A stretch of 64,000 nucleotides of DNA, taken from Brasenia schreberi. Taxonomy: Eukaryota > Streptophyta > Magnoliopsida > Nymphaeales > Cabombaceae. Under the pieces are notes generated by a model. The model was given only the letters and a program-made list of their open reading frames with translations, ran no database searches and had not been told where the DNA came from. Where the stretch lies: the NCBI GenBank assembly GCA_036023115.1, contig JAYKKT010000080.1, positions 10,252,501 to 10,316,500 on the forward strand, read 5' to 3'. Shown here in pieces: positions 1 through 11,640 of this stretch; position 1 is the first letter of the stretch; each line of letters begins with the position of its first letter. Position numbers and translations under genes: made by a program.

Positions 1-840
1 CCCCCACCAGCCATGTCCCAACTGCTGGACGAATTCAAGGATGGTTTCCCCGATGACGTTCCTGCAAGATTACCACCCGTGTGAGGCACTGACCGTGGTG
101 TTGACTTAATTCCAAGGGCCGAGATCCCCACCCAGCCAGCATACCGAAACTGTCCCAAAGAAGCCAATAAATAGCAGAGGCAGCGAAAGGAATTACTTGA
201 TAAAGAATTTATTCATGAGTCAATTAGTCCCTGCGAAGTTCCGGGTCTCCTTGTCCCCAAGAAGGATGGGACACTTCGCATGTGTATGGATGACTGGGCT
301 GTCAACAAAATCACCATCAAGTATTGACATCCCATCCCTTGACTGGATGAACTGAATGGTGCTACCATCTTCTCCAAAGTTGACTTGAAAAGCAAGTATC
401 ACAAGATCCGGATGTGTGATGGGGATCAGTAGACAACAACATTCAAAATCCGATATGGGTTGTATGAGTGGCTGGTCATGCCATATGGCATCACTAATGC
501 CCAGCACATTCATGAGACTCATGATCCGCACTCTATGGTACTTCATGGGCAAATTTGTGATCGTGTACTTTAATCACATTCTGGTTTACAGCAGGAATGT
601 TGTTGAGCACCTATCCCACCTTCATGCTGTCTTTCTGCCAGTCCCGATTCAGCTTCCTAGGATACATTGTATACACACAAGGGATAGGGGTGACCCTGAA
701 CAGATCAAGGCCATTTAAGACTGACCGGTTCCCGAAAAGATTGGTGACATCAGCAGTTTTTTATATGAAACTTGAGTTGAGAGGATTCATGCATGCCTAC
801 TGATTTCCTTACACATACACGGTCCACCAGAGGATCGATA
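1..840 (+). pseudogene. Chromovirus-type Ty3/gypsy reverse transcriptase fragment, degraded
   Basis: Frame 1 reads as the RT of a chromovirus-type Ty3/gypsy element. Recognisable blocks are a segment ending in LVPKKDG at about 240-270, a KITIKY block near 310-325, and an IFSKVDL block near 365-390. After a frame change come a YGITNA-like block near 485-505 and the catalytic box, here YFNH instead of YxDD, near 568-580. In-frame stops occur early, including TGA near 82, TAG near 172 and TGA near 325. The copy is therefore an old, dead fragment, cut on the left by the window edge. Matches to the RNase H side fade after about 840. The family assignment rests on motif recognition and the exact clade is not proven. 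Confidence 0.8.
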
Positions 841-1000
841 TGACTCACCAAAGTGATAAATACCGACTCTCACCACCGGTTAAGGATAAGAGAGAGATTT
901 GAAGCAAATGCTGGAAAACTACCAAATGAAATTTCCTTAGACCTGATCCTATTTATATTCAGGACAACCCCCTGAAGCTAGGTTTAAAGCATATTAATTT

Positions 1001-1156
1001 GCTATAAAGACTCTCCTAGGAAATAGACAATCACCTAGTAAAATACTGATACAGGTTCAGCCATCTATGAACTTGCTTGCTATAAAGACTTTCCTAGGAA
1101 ATAGATAACCACACAGTAAAATGCTGATACCGGTTGAGCCATCTATGAGCTTTCCT
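1001..1156. repeat. Two imperfect tandem copies of a 78-bp unit
   Basis: A unit starting GCTATAAAGAC occurs at 1001-1078 and again at 1079-1156 with scattered substitutions. Just to the right a second short motif, GAGGCCACTAAATGAACATT, occurs near 1182 and again near 1250. These repeats fill the gap between the plus-strand RT piece and the minus-strand integrase piece and carry no coding signal. Confidence 0.8.
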
Positions 1157-1279
1157 ATAATTGCTGATTTGGAAATTTCTGAGGCCACTAAATGAACATT
1201 TGCAAACTGGAGCTGTTGATTTTAAGAGATGCTCAAAAGCTCTTAGCTGAGGCCACTAAATGAACATTAGCAAAACGGC

Positions 1280-1946
1280 TCAAGGGATGAATTTAGATCG
1301 TCGCTTGTGTGGTGGTACATGGCTTTGCTGAGATGTATCCAAATAATGTCCGCAGGAGCAAAGACAAGCCCTTTGAAAACAGTCTGAGCTGGTCCGACCG
1401 AGCCTTTTGTTAGCTTGTTTGGCATAGCCTGCTGTTTGTTTCTCAGTCTGTTGATTTACGTGTTGGTGTAAAGCTTGGATAGATTCGGCTCGATTTACTC
1501 CCTTAGAATTTGCTTCTCTATGCTCAGGTATGGGTACCAAGTCTAAGGGGGTTGTGGGATTAACCCCATAGACTATTTCAAAGGGAGAATGGCCTGTAGT
1601 GCTGTGAACTCGGTGGTTGTAGGCAAATTCCACCCAAGGAAGTTGCTCCTCCCAAGTTCGCAGATTATTAGACATAAAAGCTCGCAGAAGGGGGTGAGAG
1701 TGCGATTCACCACTTCAGTTTGACCGTCAATTTGAGGGTGACATGTTGTGGTGAAGAGGACTTTGATTCCGAGCCGCTTCCATAGAGTCTTCCAAAAATA
1801 GCTAATGAACATAGCATTGCAGTCAGACACAAGGCTTTTGGGAATACCATTGAGTTTTATGAATTCCCTGAAAAAAAGATCTGCAACATTAACTGCTTCG
1901 TTAATCTTATGGCAGAGAATAAAATGTGACAGTTTAGAAAACCTGT
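1280..1946 (-). pseudogene. Chromovirus integrase core fragment
   Basis: Read on the minus strand from about 1946 down to 1280, this is the catalytic core of a chromovirus integrase. A [12 protein letters not shown] block comes first, followed by VADLFFREF, the second catalytic Asp in a VSDCN context near 1830, and [14 protein letters not shown] with the catalytic Glu near 1725-1760. WVEFAYNH and PFEIVYG follow near 1575-1640. A frame break lies near 1680-1700. The N-terminal zinc finger and first Asp are missing because a LINE fragment abuts at 1947. Its orientation is opposite to the RT piece at 1-840, so the two are either different insertions or an inverted remnant. Confidence 0.85.
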
Positions 1947-1947
1947 C

Positions 1948-2817
1948 TCAAGCATCTTCTTGAAGGACTTTCTGTTTAAATATATCTTCTTTCTCATTTT
2001 TGAGGTTACACCATTGCACTCTTTTCTTCTTTGTCGATTTTTTTATTTGTAAATCCATAACTAAAAGTCGATGTTGAGCGGTTAAACTTTCTCCTGGAAT
2101 TACTTTGCAATCTTTACAACACACTCTATCTTTTTTTTTACAAATAAAGTAATCAATTTGTGTTTGTGATAAGCCACTCTTATAAGTAATTAAATGTTCA
2201 TCTCGTTTTTTGAAGATTGTTTTGACTATAAAGAGATCAAATACCGTAGCAAAATTTAAAATCTCCCTACCTTCCTCATTTATATCCCCAAAACCAAAGT
2301 TTTCATGCATACCTTGATATCCTAATGCCTCTTTACTGACATGCCCATTTAAGTCTCCTCCTAAACAAATCATTTCCCTTTGTGGAATCCTTTGAATCAC
2401 CTTATCTAATTCTTCCCCAAAAGCTGTCTTTATACTATCTTCTAGGCCTACTTGGAGTGTGTAAACACAAACTATATTCAAAACCTCTGCTCCTAACACT
2501 AATTTCAATGTCATGATTCGGTCACCATATCATTGTATGTCTACTATAGTATCCTTTAAATCTTTATTTATGATAATACCAACTCCGTTTTGAGCCTTTT
2601 TCTTACTTGAGTACCATAATTTAAAATATGTATCCTCTATCTCCTTTGCTTTTTCTCCAACCCACTTTGTCTCTTGTAAACATAGAATATGAATCTTTCT
2701 TTGTATCATAGTATCTACCACCTCCATTAGCTTACTGGATAATGTTACAATAATCCAAGAACCAATACGAATCTTATTATCTACGACTAGCTTTCTTACC
2801 CCTCTGCATCTGTCCAT
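1948..2817 (-). pseudogene. RTE-clade LINE, apurinic/apyrimidinic-type endonuclease domain
   Basis: Two minus-strand reading segments (2817-2530 and 2514-1948) separated by a stop form the endonuclease of an RTE-type non-LTR retrotransposon. The catalytic Glu lies in LQETKW near 2665. The Asp-x-Asn box lies in GGDLNGHVS near 2350, followed by an IDYF block near 2150 and a TAQHRLLVMD block near 2060-2080, where the family usually has an SDH-type motif. The reverse transcriptase that should follow is absent: the sequence stops at about 1948 against integrase DNA. Loss of the 3' part is unusual for a LINE, where 5' truncation is the rule, so a later deletion or rearrangement is likely. Confidence 0.85.
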
Positions 2818-3175
2818 ATTGAAAATGCGGAGATCCTCTTTGTAAATTATTCACTACATTCGGGTGGCAATGTAGTAGGACTAACTTCTTTACTCACACC
2901 CGTTCATGATGTGGGAACCCTCTCTGCAATTGATTCACTACATCCGGGTGAAAATGTAGTGACCTTGCTTACTTATCATTGCATTCAGGCTCTACAGCGC
3001 GTCGCTAGACAGGGATGCCCCAAAGATATGCTCATAATTTGTGTAATTCATGGTATAAAAAATCCGACAAAGTTTTACGCTGGCTGTCGGAAGCCTAACA
3101 CAACCCTCCTCCTTTATCCGGGCTTAGGACCGGCAATGCAAGGTTGATCCCTTACATGGGTGGAGTTAAATTTAG
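2818..3175 (-). other. 5' untranslated region of the RTE LINE
   Basis: On the minus strand this stretch leads directly into the LINE endonuclease. It contains the GCCGGTCC..AGCCCGG and GGCTTCCGACAGCCAGCG segments that I recall as typical of plant RTE leaders. Two direct copies of a roughly 86-bp unit (near 2831-2878 and 2917-2963) each carry a CTACAT..ATGTAG inverted repeat. The left end, near 3170-3175, is an estimate because no target-site duplication was found. Confidence 0.6.
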
Positions 3176-4329
3176 GGGTGCTTGTGTCAGGATTGATGAC
3201 ACCAGAATAGCTACGGACTTAGAAATGGATCTGAGAAAGTTTGGAATTTTTACCTTTTTAACAATGTCATCCATCACCTTCATTTATACAGGTAAAGAAC
3301 TTATAAGCTCAAGGATAGACATGTAGACTTACGTCTAGGCAAAATGGTTCTTAAGGTCATAGTCAGGCAATCATTCTTTTTCCTTATCTTGGGTTGGTGA
3401 TCAAACTCTTGGAGCTTAGATCTTGGTGGGCTCTTGTCTAGAAAGTTTAAGATGTTCCGGTTGGTAGATCTTTCCATATGTTATGATTTCATCCACATGT
3501 GCATGAGAGGATGATAAGGAGTCTTGGCTCTTAAGAGACGGTCCTCATAGCATGACAACATAACTTTATTGTCCTTGAGAAAGAACACTCTAAGGGTGTT
3601 GGACAATTGCTCGGTCTAGCCTCCTAGCAAGTACATGAGAGAGAAATAATCCTGACTCATATGATTTGAGTATGTTAAAGCCTTCGAGACACGATCCAGG
3701 GAGACCAAAGGAGATTCTAGAGAATCAAAGATTTTTTAATGTCATATGGTGACTTGGGTCCTATGGTGAGGGAAAGGATTTTTGAATACCTCTTGATCTT
3801 TGTTTCCTTCATTGGATTCAAGCTCATTTGAGACCTTGAATTTTCTTTAGTCAAAAAGATCTTAGACTCATTATTAAAGAATATACGTTCATTGGTGTCA
3901 TATCTAAAGGGTCAATGAGAGTATATGAAATTGACAATACTGATTAGGGTATCATCCTTTCTAAATGAGATTAGGAAGAACAAATGGGAGCAAAATAAGT
4001 TCCTGCTCTAAAAAACTATCCAGGACTTCCATGAAAGGTTATCTTAGAGGAGTGAATTTTTGTTCCAAGGTCTATGTGGCATTTAAGGATATCCTTGTCT
4101 CTAGTTCCCTTTTGTCTTTAATTTTTGGTTAACTTAGGAGACACTTTGGGTTCAAATTTTGAAGTTTGAGATGTCGAAGTAGATAGGCCCTTTGTCTTCT
4201 AACCAAACTTAGGGCTTGATTTCTATCTTGGTCTTGGTTGGTTATGTGTATCCTAGGTCGATCTTGAGACTAAAACTTGATGAAGTCATAATGCAAACTC
4301 TTCCTAAGGTTGGGCTCAAATGAAGTAGA
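3176..4329. other. Unassigned, probably decayed Tat gag-pol downstream of the minus-strand gag
   Basis: No frame on either strand stays open or shows a recognisable domain. Position and orientation suggest it is the decayed continuation of the Tat gag at 4330-4960 read on the minus strand. That is inference from location only. Confidence 0.3.
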
Positions 4330-4960
4330 TTTGTTGATGAGTTTTTTAAAAGAAGAAATCTCATGAAAGCTAACATGGCTTGAAGGTCAATGTGAAAGTT
4401 CTCGAGGATGAGCATGACAACACTGCCTCATTAGGTGGTTGCTTGACGCATCTTAGTATGGCTTTCTACCGAGTAATGTAGGTGTATACATCCTCACCTT
4501 TTCATTGTTTTATGTATCTAAGGGTACTTAGGGTAGGTGCAACCTTTATGTTATGGCTAAACCTTTTCATGAAGGATGTGTCTTTGAAAGTTCGAAAATA
4601 ACTTAAGTTTTGACTAACCATTCGTCTAGAGGTTTCACCTTTTAGACTATGAAGAAACCAATATGTCTATTTGGCATTGCCTTTTTTCTTAATGGCTCTC
4701 CTAGTGAATAGTTGGAAGTATAAATTGGGATCTCCATGACCGTCGAATTGGTGGAACTCATAGATTTCATCATTACTATTGGTCTCTTAATTCACTGATA
4801 AGAAGTCTTCAATGTCATACCTCCCTTTATCCTTGTTCTCTTTCATCATTTCTAAATTCTCTTTTATTCGCTTTAGCTCCCATTTGTAAGTTGTCTTCTT
4901 TTACTTGGGTTCACTTATCTTCTTCTTGGGTTTGTCATCTACTTCGGTTTTCTCGTGTTC
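4330..4960 (-). pseudogene. Degraded Tat-lineage gag
   Basis: On the minus strand the reading matches, in order, the gag of the two better Tat copies at 19.0-19.9 kb and 59.5-60.4 kb. It starts with a Lys-rich segment (4960-4870), then an NKDKGRYDIEDFL segment matching NKEKRSYALSDFL (near 4835). Next come DEIYEFHQFDGHGDP (near 4770), QLFTRRAIKKK (near 4700), and a KRFSHNIKVAPTLSTLR block (near 4530-4570). At least four in-frame stops are present. The protein would have been the structural capsid. This copy is much older than the other two. Confidence 0.8.
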
Positions 4961-7800
4961 GTATTTTCAAGAGCTTTCACCAAAGATGGAGCAATCCTTA
5001 TTTTTTACTCTTTTTCAATTATGTGATTTTATTTGCTAGTTAAACCTCTCTTAATTGATTCCTCAAAGCTTCTAGTTCAATATCATAGTCTTTAGGAAAA
5101 GTCTTAGGTATTGAGATCCTATAGGCAATATTTATACTTAGTAGGTTTTTGGTTTGATGATGTAGCACCACTAATCAATTTGGGATCTGTTTCTTCAGGT
5201 TTATGGGACTCCAAGGAGCCATGAGACAAAGATTGTTTTACCCATAGATTGGGTATTATAATAATGATTGGAACACATTTTAGATTGAAGAGAATTTACT
5301 CTAATCCTACTCTAAGTGAGTGTGCATGAGTGTTGCAAACAATCACATAAAGGAGCAAAGTATATGTACAAGTGTATTTCTACATGAGTGTGTGAAGCAA
5401 TTAACAATGCTCCACACTACGTGCATGATGTGTAAAAGTACCAATAATGATATTTATCAAATGAAAGTAAACCCCATATCATGCAAACAAATTTTGGTAG
5501 ACCCATGAGGTTCCACGGGGCATGCCAAAAGAGAATTGTACACAAATTTATGGTTCTAAAAAAACCTCGACCCGCGGTATTATCCTCTTAAAAAGAAGGT
5601 GATGGAGGAATTAGGAAATAAGACACAGGGAAGAGAAATACCTCATAACTCGCTCCTAGCTATTATTGTAGTATGGGCGTATGTACTTTTCTCCAAAGTT
5701 CTTACTCCGTAGAGCAAGGGTCTTTCTTCACTGCTACTAGATGATTTGTTTTGAAGAAATCTTAATTCGTTGAGTTGGGTGTTTGGGTGAGCTTCAACTT
5801 GTCAAAACCGATCATCGTGGTCTTTGAGTAAAGATATAAAACGGATCTTGGATTGAGTATTGGGTTGGATCTATGAACAGATTTGAACTAAATCCGGTCA
5901 GGATTGGATTGGGTTCAATTGGATCCAATTTATGGTGGGCTTTGAGTAAATGAATCAAAGCATATCCAATTTAAAAGAGCTTGGGTTATAGACCTTGGAA
6001 TTGGTTGGGTCAAGAGATAGAAGGGAGCGACAGAAATAAATCAGATCAAATGGATGTGAGATCCAATCTAGGTCTCGTACAAAGTCTATCAGATATAGTT
6101 TGAGTTGGGTCTTGTTAGCTGGACCCAATTTGGTCCAACCAACGCTAACACTAAGGCACAATGGACTCTCTTTTGTTCATCAAAAGGGGAAAACGTAGGG
6201 GAAGAGGGGGAAAGAAGAAGAGAGTGAAGGGAAGAGAAGAGAAGAGAGGAGATTGGCTGGCCAATGATAGGCAAAGGTGAGATGGTAAAGCGCAGTAGAT
6301 GGCAGTATTGAGATGGGGACGATGGCGTTGTGACTGGCAGCGATGGATGGCCTTGGCAACAATGATAAGTTGCTCCCTTTTTCTGATGAATGGTAGTGGA
6401 GGAAATGGGTTGGCTATCATGCAGCTATGGTGGTTCTAGTTCGTGATGCTCACACACGGACAAAGAGGGAATCGTCTGCGATTCAGGGAGAGAGAGATGA
6501 CTACGAGGGAGAGAGATGGTCTACGGTGTGAGAGAGAAATGTGATTCTGTGTGTGTGAGAGAGAAATCACTCTTCTTTCAATTGTTCTTTGTTGTTGTAG
6601 TAGGAGTACAAGGGTTGATGCTGTGGGAAGAAATTATGTGAATTTTAGATATAGAAAACACGTCCTTCACTTGCGATATGCAATTTCTAGGCAGAAAAAA
6701 GATGATCGATGATGGGATCCTTTAGACCCTTTCATAGTTGTCTCAGCCGTTTTTTATTTCAATATGTTCCTACTTCAGAGGTCTTCTCAGCTGGATATTT
6801 TGAGGAAAAACTTCTTGAAATGGCTAAAGATGGTAGTGTGTGGGATGAAGGCGGGCTGTTGAGCTGTTGAAGGTGGTTGTAGCATGATTACAGCTTGCCC
6901 CTCTGCATGTGGGGACTACCATGACTGGTGTACATTTAGCTACTTGATTTTCTTGTACATTCATTTTGTCCTAGAGTCTCTTGTAACAATGTAGTAGTAG
7001 ATAATGCTGTCTTGAATTGTATTATTGGATTCCAACACTCTCATGTAACTCTTAAATAGATTTTAATTAATTCTGTATTTCTTTGCTTCTTCATTCATTT
7101 CTCATTTGATCTTTGATGATTGAAAGGCTTAGGGCTCACTTCCCATATTTTTCGAATTTTAATCACTTGATTAGCATTTCTATTTGAGTGATTACACCTC
7201 TACTGCCCACGATTTTAGAAAAACCATCGATGAAGCAGTATTGGTAAAACCACTAGTTTAGAAAGATTGTTAACATTCTCCACATAATATCTTTCGAAAA
7301 TCACAACTCTGCTCGTAATACTATTTATAGTCCAACTCTGAAATTCTGTGATTTTACGGAAAGGTGCTTGAAAGGTTGATATTTATAGATCTATATATTC
7401 TGTTATTCAAAGGTGATCGGCCTTCTTTTTGGAATTACATTATAGTGCCTAAAATTGAAATTACTATTTTGTCCACGATCTTATCTAGAAAATGTTTCAA
7501 TGGTTTGAATTTAACTTTTAATACTGAAGTTTGTATTATTTCCAAATTATCGCCTATAAGAATTTTTTATTTATAGGTGAAGGTTGTTATTTGTAGACAA
7601 CTACCCATAATTTCTCAAAGTTTGCTATCTGGTGCTTTACTAGAATACTGATAGATGAATTTCCTTAGTATAAATAATTGCCTATTAAAATTATTTGCTT
7701 CTTGCTTATTTGTCTTGGTTGCTAGACCTCTCGAATTTTTGAAAATTAGCCAAATATGAAAAACTAGAAAAGGGGTATTTCATTGGTCTTAACACATGAA
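4961..7800. other. No supported gene; possible leader and LTR remains of the minus-strand Tat copy
   Basis: All frames are short. 5880-5940 holds repeated GGATT/GGATCCAAT motifs that resemble the GGATCCAAATCC stretches in the Tat LTRs at 13.4, 51.9 and 56.3 kb, so part of this may be old LTR. 6180-6560 is purine-rich with GAGAGAGA runs. No LTR ends, PBS or covarying LTR structure could be recognised, so no boundaries are given. Confidence 0.3.
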
Positions 7801-7834
7801 GTAATTTGTGTAATTTCTAATGACTCCACTTAGA

Positions 7835-8050
7835 AAATGACATTTCTAGTTGGTGGGTTGATTCTATAGCAACGTGCCACATCACAAAGAGCAAGGATGG
7901 AGCAATCAACCTCAAGGAGTATTGACATATAGTACATGGGAAACAATAAATATTCAAACGTTCTAGGAATAGATTCTTTAGGATCGATGTAGCAGGCATT
8001 CTTGTATTACTCACTGATGTATTAATTGTGCCCCCTATAAAGCACACCTT
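7835..8050 (+). pseudogene. Ty1/copia protease fragment
   Basis: The plus strand reads WWVDSIATCHIT, matching the copia protease start where the catalytic motif is normally DSGA; here it is DSIA. About 60 codons downstream a segment ending in DVLIVP matches the usual DVLHVP end of the domain. Stops interrupt the frame. No gag was recognised upstream, so the copy is either truncated there or decayed beyond recognition. Confidence 0.6.
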
Positions 8051-8299
8051 AGTCTTTGTGCATGTATTGATTAAAAACGGCTTTGAGGTTAGATTTTTTT
8101 TCTGCGAAAGTATTGATAAGAAAATGTAGTCATGTATACTTTGTTGAAATTTTAGGTTCCAATTATGGTATGTTCAAATTGAGTACTATGAGTAATGAAT
8201 GACCATCCTCCTTTGCAATGCTTGTTGATGTAAATATGTGACATAAAAGGCAATGTCATATTAGCCTAAATAAGTTTCAAAAATTAACAACCTTTAACT

Positions 8300-8940
8300 T
8301 ATTACCTTGATTTGATGAAGTCACATTTATTAAATGTGAGGCTTGCATTCAAGAGAAAATAACAAGAATATTATTTCCCAAAGGAACAAGAAGAATCATA
8401 AGTTTATTAGAAATCATTGACACTGATATTTGTCGACCTTTTATAATAAGATCCCATCATGAGAAGGTTTATTTTATTATCTTCATTGATGATGTATGGA
8501 TATATACACACACATATATACCTCTTTTTACATATATCCAAAGTATTAGACACACTCAAACAGTATAAATAAGAAGTTGAAAATCAACTAGAATGCACAA
8601 TTAAAGTATTGGGGTCTAATCGAGGTGATGAATACAACTCAAATGAGCTTTTTGAATATTGTAAAGAATATGATGTATTTAAGTAAAATATAATGCCTAT
8701 AATACATCAATAAAGCAACATAGATAAACATTATAACATAACCTTCTATATATGGCAAGGTCTATGTTAGGAGATGCTTCTCTACTAAAAGTATTTTAGA
8801 GATAAGCATTGTCTACAACCATTAAAGAGAGTTTCCTATAAAGCTATATTAAATACACCGTATGAGTTGTGGGATGGTAGAAAATTAAACTTTAAATTAC
8901 TTACAGAGATAGGGTTCCATAGCGCATGTAAAGATCTTAG
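8300..8940 (+). pseudogene. Ty1/copia integrase fragment
   Basis: Plus-strand frames show PKGTRRIISLLEIIDTDICRPF near 8380-8440, where copia integrases have their first catalytic Asp. A YFIIFIDDV-like block follows near 8470-8500, then VLGSNRGDEYNSNE near 8610-8650 (second catalytic Asp region, with Ser-Asn where Ser-Asp is usual). MARSMLGDAS lies near 8755 and ILNTPYELWDGRK near 8850-8885. The order and spacing match copia integrase. Frameshifts and stops mark it as dead. Confidence 0.75.
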
Positions 8941-9419
8941 ACCAATCTAAAGATAAATCATATGGTAGATCTTTGAGGTATATCTTTATTGAATACCCAA
9001 AGGATCAAAGGGGTATCACTTCTATTATAAGGACCTCGGGTTGAAAGAAAGAAAGGATATTGAACTCTTAGAGGATACTAAGAATGACATCCTTATAGAT
9101 AATGCTGATAATGATAGTGATTTTCTAGATCTTGATAAATCATCATTTTAACTCATATAAATAGAACCAAATAGTTTTCCCTTACAAACTTAAACATTAA
9201 GTAGGTATAATATACCATTGTCTCCTCCGTCCTACTTTCTTAGCATCGAAGATGATGTGGTTGATAACTTAAGTTATCAAAAAACTATGAGCTCATCTCA
9301 ATCACCAAATTGGGTAAACTTAGCATCAGAGACATGTTTTTCAGTAAATTTAGATGATGTGGTTGATAACCTAAGTTATCAAGAAGCTATAATCTAAATC
9401 ACCAAATTGGATAAAAACA

Positions 9420-9790
9420 ATTGATGAAAAAATTGAATTTATTGAGAAAAACCAAGTCTTTGAATTGACAGTTCTTCCAAAGAGAAGAAAAAAGTTGGTT
9501 GGAAATGGGTATTAAAAAGTAAATACAAAGTTAATAGTTTCATAGAAAAATTTAAAGCGAGAGTGGTTACAAAAGGCTTTTCGCAGAAGTTGGGAATTGA
9601 TTTTATTGATACGCATTTTTCTATTACAAAATTTGCATTCATAAGGATAATTTTGATAAGTAGTTCCTTTATAATTTAGATTTACATCCAACTTATGTAA
9701 AGACTATTTTTTGAATGATGACCTTAACAAGACTACTTACATGAAATAGCTCGAAAGTTATGTAATTAATGGTCATGATGAGATGATATA
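9420..9790 (+). pseudogene. Ty1/copia reverse transcriptase, N-terminal part
   Basis: The reading begins KIEFIEKNQVFEL and continues through WKWVLKSKYK, FKARVVTKGFSQKLGIDFIDTHF and a decayed block up to NGDLNKTTYMK near 9715-9750. These are the standard early blocks of copia RT, where NGDL is the usual pre-palm motif. 9790-10230 continues with only weak matches, and no clear YxDD box was found there. Confidence 0.75.
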
Positions 9791-10229
9791 TAGGTTGAAA
9801 ATGTTCAACCTATATAAGTCATGATGAGATGGCTATATAGATAGTCTATAGCCTAAAGCAATCACCTCATCAATGATATTTGATTTTTCAAAATATCATT
9901 GTAGAATTTGATTTTGTGCAAATAAGTTGGATCATTTGTCTATATTTGGAACAATGGAAGCCACTTTGTCATCATGTCTCTTTATTGACTGGTAATAACA
10001 ATGATAGTATTATCAAGACCGGTTAAGTTCCAAGTTCGAAATGAAAGATATGGAAGAGGTATCATACATCCTAGATATAAAGATTACTTTTGATAGAGCA
10101 TCTAGACTATTATGTCTAAGTTAAGAGAGGTATGCTATATCCTCAAAAAGTTTATAATGGGTGGCTAGAAGTCTGCTAGTACACTTATTGGAAAAGGTGT
10201 AAAGCTTGTGATGGACAAGGGAAACCAAA

Positions 10230-10880
10230 TGTTCCTTATGCTCAAGTTATTAGTATTTTGATGTATATTATGTTATGTATGAGATTTGATATAAACTTTG
10301 TTGTTGGTCTTGTGAGTAAATATCAAAATAATGATGCTTAGTAATATTAGGTTGTCACAAAGAAAATCTTAAGATATTTAAAAGGAACGAAAGATTTGAA
10401 ACTATGCTATCGGTTAAATAAATTAAAAATACTTGTATACTCAGATGCTGACTTTGCTAGGAACAAATATTGCAACAAATCAACTTTCAGTCAAGTTTTC
10501 TTATTTAGAGGTGTTATTGTTTCTTAGTCATGCAAGAAATAGAGTTGTGTAACATTACATATACAAGAGGCTAAGTATATTGCTTGCAGTATGACTCCAA
10601 TAGGTACCATTTGAATAAGTCACTTCATTCATCATTTGAAGCTGGACATAACCAACTAGTTACTTGCTATTTATTGTGATAATAGTACAAACATAACTTT
10701 GATAAAGAATGGAGTTGATAGCTTAAAATGATAAAATGTCATTATATACATAATATTACACAAAAGAATGAAATATTTGTCTCTTACCTTCTTATGGGGA
10801 TATTGTAGCAAACCCCTTCACTAAAGGCATATATGAAAATCTATTTGCTAAATGTGTTACTAATATGAGGTTAAGGCATG
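10230..10880 (+). pseudogene. Ty1/copia RT C-terminus and RNase H remnant
   Basis: Blocks typical of the copia C-terminus appear in order. They are PYAQVISILMYIMLCMRFDI near 10235-10300, KKILRYLKGTKDLKLCY near 10355-10415, and a decayed RNase H. A VANPFTKGI block follows near 10805-10835, close to the element's 3' end. The polypurine tract and 3' LTR are not recognisable. The solo LTR at 10,927 lies just downstream of this 3' end. Confidence 0.75.
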
Positions 10881-10921
10881 TTTAGGGTTTTTAATCGTAT
10901 GAAAACACAAACATGAGTAAC

Positions 10922-10926
10922 ATTAT
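10922..10926. repeat. Left target-site duplication ATTAT of solo LTR
   Basis: ATTAT directly precedes the TGTAAAC end of the solo LTR and is repeated perfectly at 14102-14106 after its TTTTACA end. Confidence 0.85.
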
Positions 10927-11007
10927 TGTAAACATGAAAATTTTCACTCTCATGTTTATGAAACTCGAAGTGAACTTTTTCGTGCCTACGCTTTTGTGAG
11001 CGTGCCA

Positions 11008-11128
11008 GCTAGCTTACTCAAACTAGCGAAGGTATTTGAAATAATTTTCTGACTTTGGTGATTGTAGGCAAGCGGACTCTTTTCGCTTTAAACCTTCTTG
11101 AACCGATGCTCAAGGGTTAGTTTAAGCG
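11008..11128 (-). other. Conserved paired-stem structure and palindrome near LTR 3' end (solo LTR copy)
   Basis: In the sense (minus) strand the outer stem pairs 11128-11120 with 11093-11084. The inner 7-bp hairpin CTTGAGC..GTTCAAG with loop ATCG lies at 11114-11097. The 20-nt palindrome at 11027-11008 has its last stem pairs disturbed in this copy. Equivalent structures occur in every other Tat LTR here. Confidence 0.65.
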
Positions 11129-11431
11129 CTTAGAAACTTCGATTTTTCAAACAAGTATTTACTTCGAACGATAAGTGTTTTTAACGAATTCAGTTCGTAC
11201 ACTCTTTGCAAATTTTATTACGGGGCTGGACGTCCCTAATTTTCTTGCAAGTTTTTATTTGTTTAGGCCTGTGTGTGTGGAATGTGTGGCCTAATTTCAG
11301 CATGGTTTGAGCTATTTGTTCGAGGGCTTTGAAAGCGACGAGCGAATGCAGGGATGCTAGAAATCCTTTTTGGGTTTTCGAGAGTGATGATGCGAACTCA
11401 CCCAAATTGAAATTGCAACTCACTCTGCTTT

Positions 11432-11640
11432 AAAGTAAATTCACCCGAATTTAAGTGCAACTCACACGACTTGAAAGTAAATTCACCCGAATTTAAATGC
11501 AACTCACGCGACTTGAAAGTAAATTCACCCGAATTTAAGTGCAACTCACACGACTTGAAAGTAAATTCACCTGAATTTAAATGCAACTCATGCGACTTGA
11601 AAGTAAATTCACCCGAATTTAAGTGCAACTCACACGACTT
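11432..11640. repeat. 42-bp tandem repeat, about five copies
   Basis: A unit containing AAGTAAATTCACCCGAATTT recurs with period 42 (positions 11434, 11476, 11518 and onward), alternating AAGTGC and AAATGC variants. Because 42 is a multiple of three, both strands give 14-residue repeat ORFs that are not genes. More diverged copies lie at 11820-11905. Related words appear twice to three times in the LTRs of the full-length Tat element near 17,816-17,930. Confidence 0.9.

Noticed and set aside
4961..6600. LTR of the old minus-strand Tat copy
   Set aside because: Some GGATCCAAT-like words fit, but no ends, PBS or conserved LTR blocks were found, so no LTR is called.
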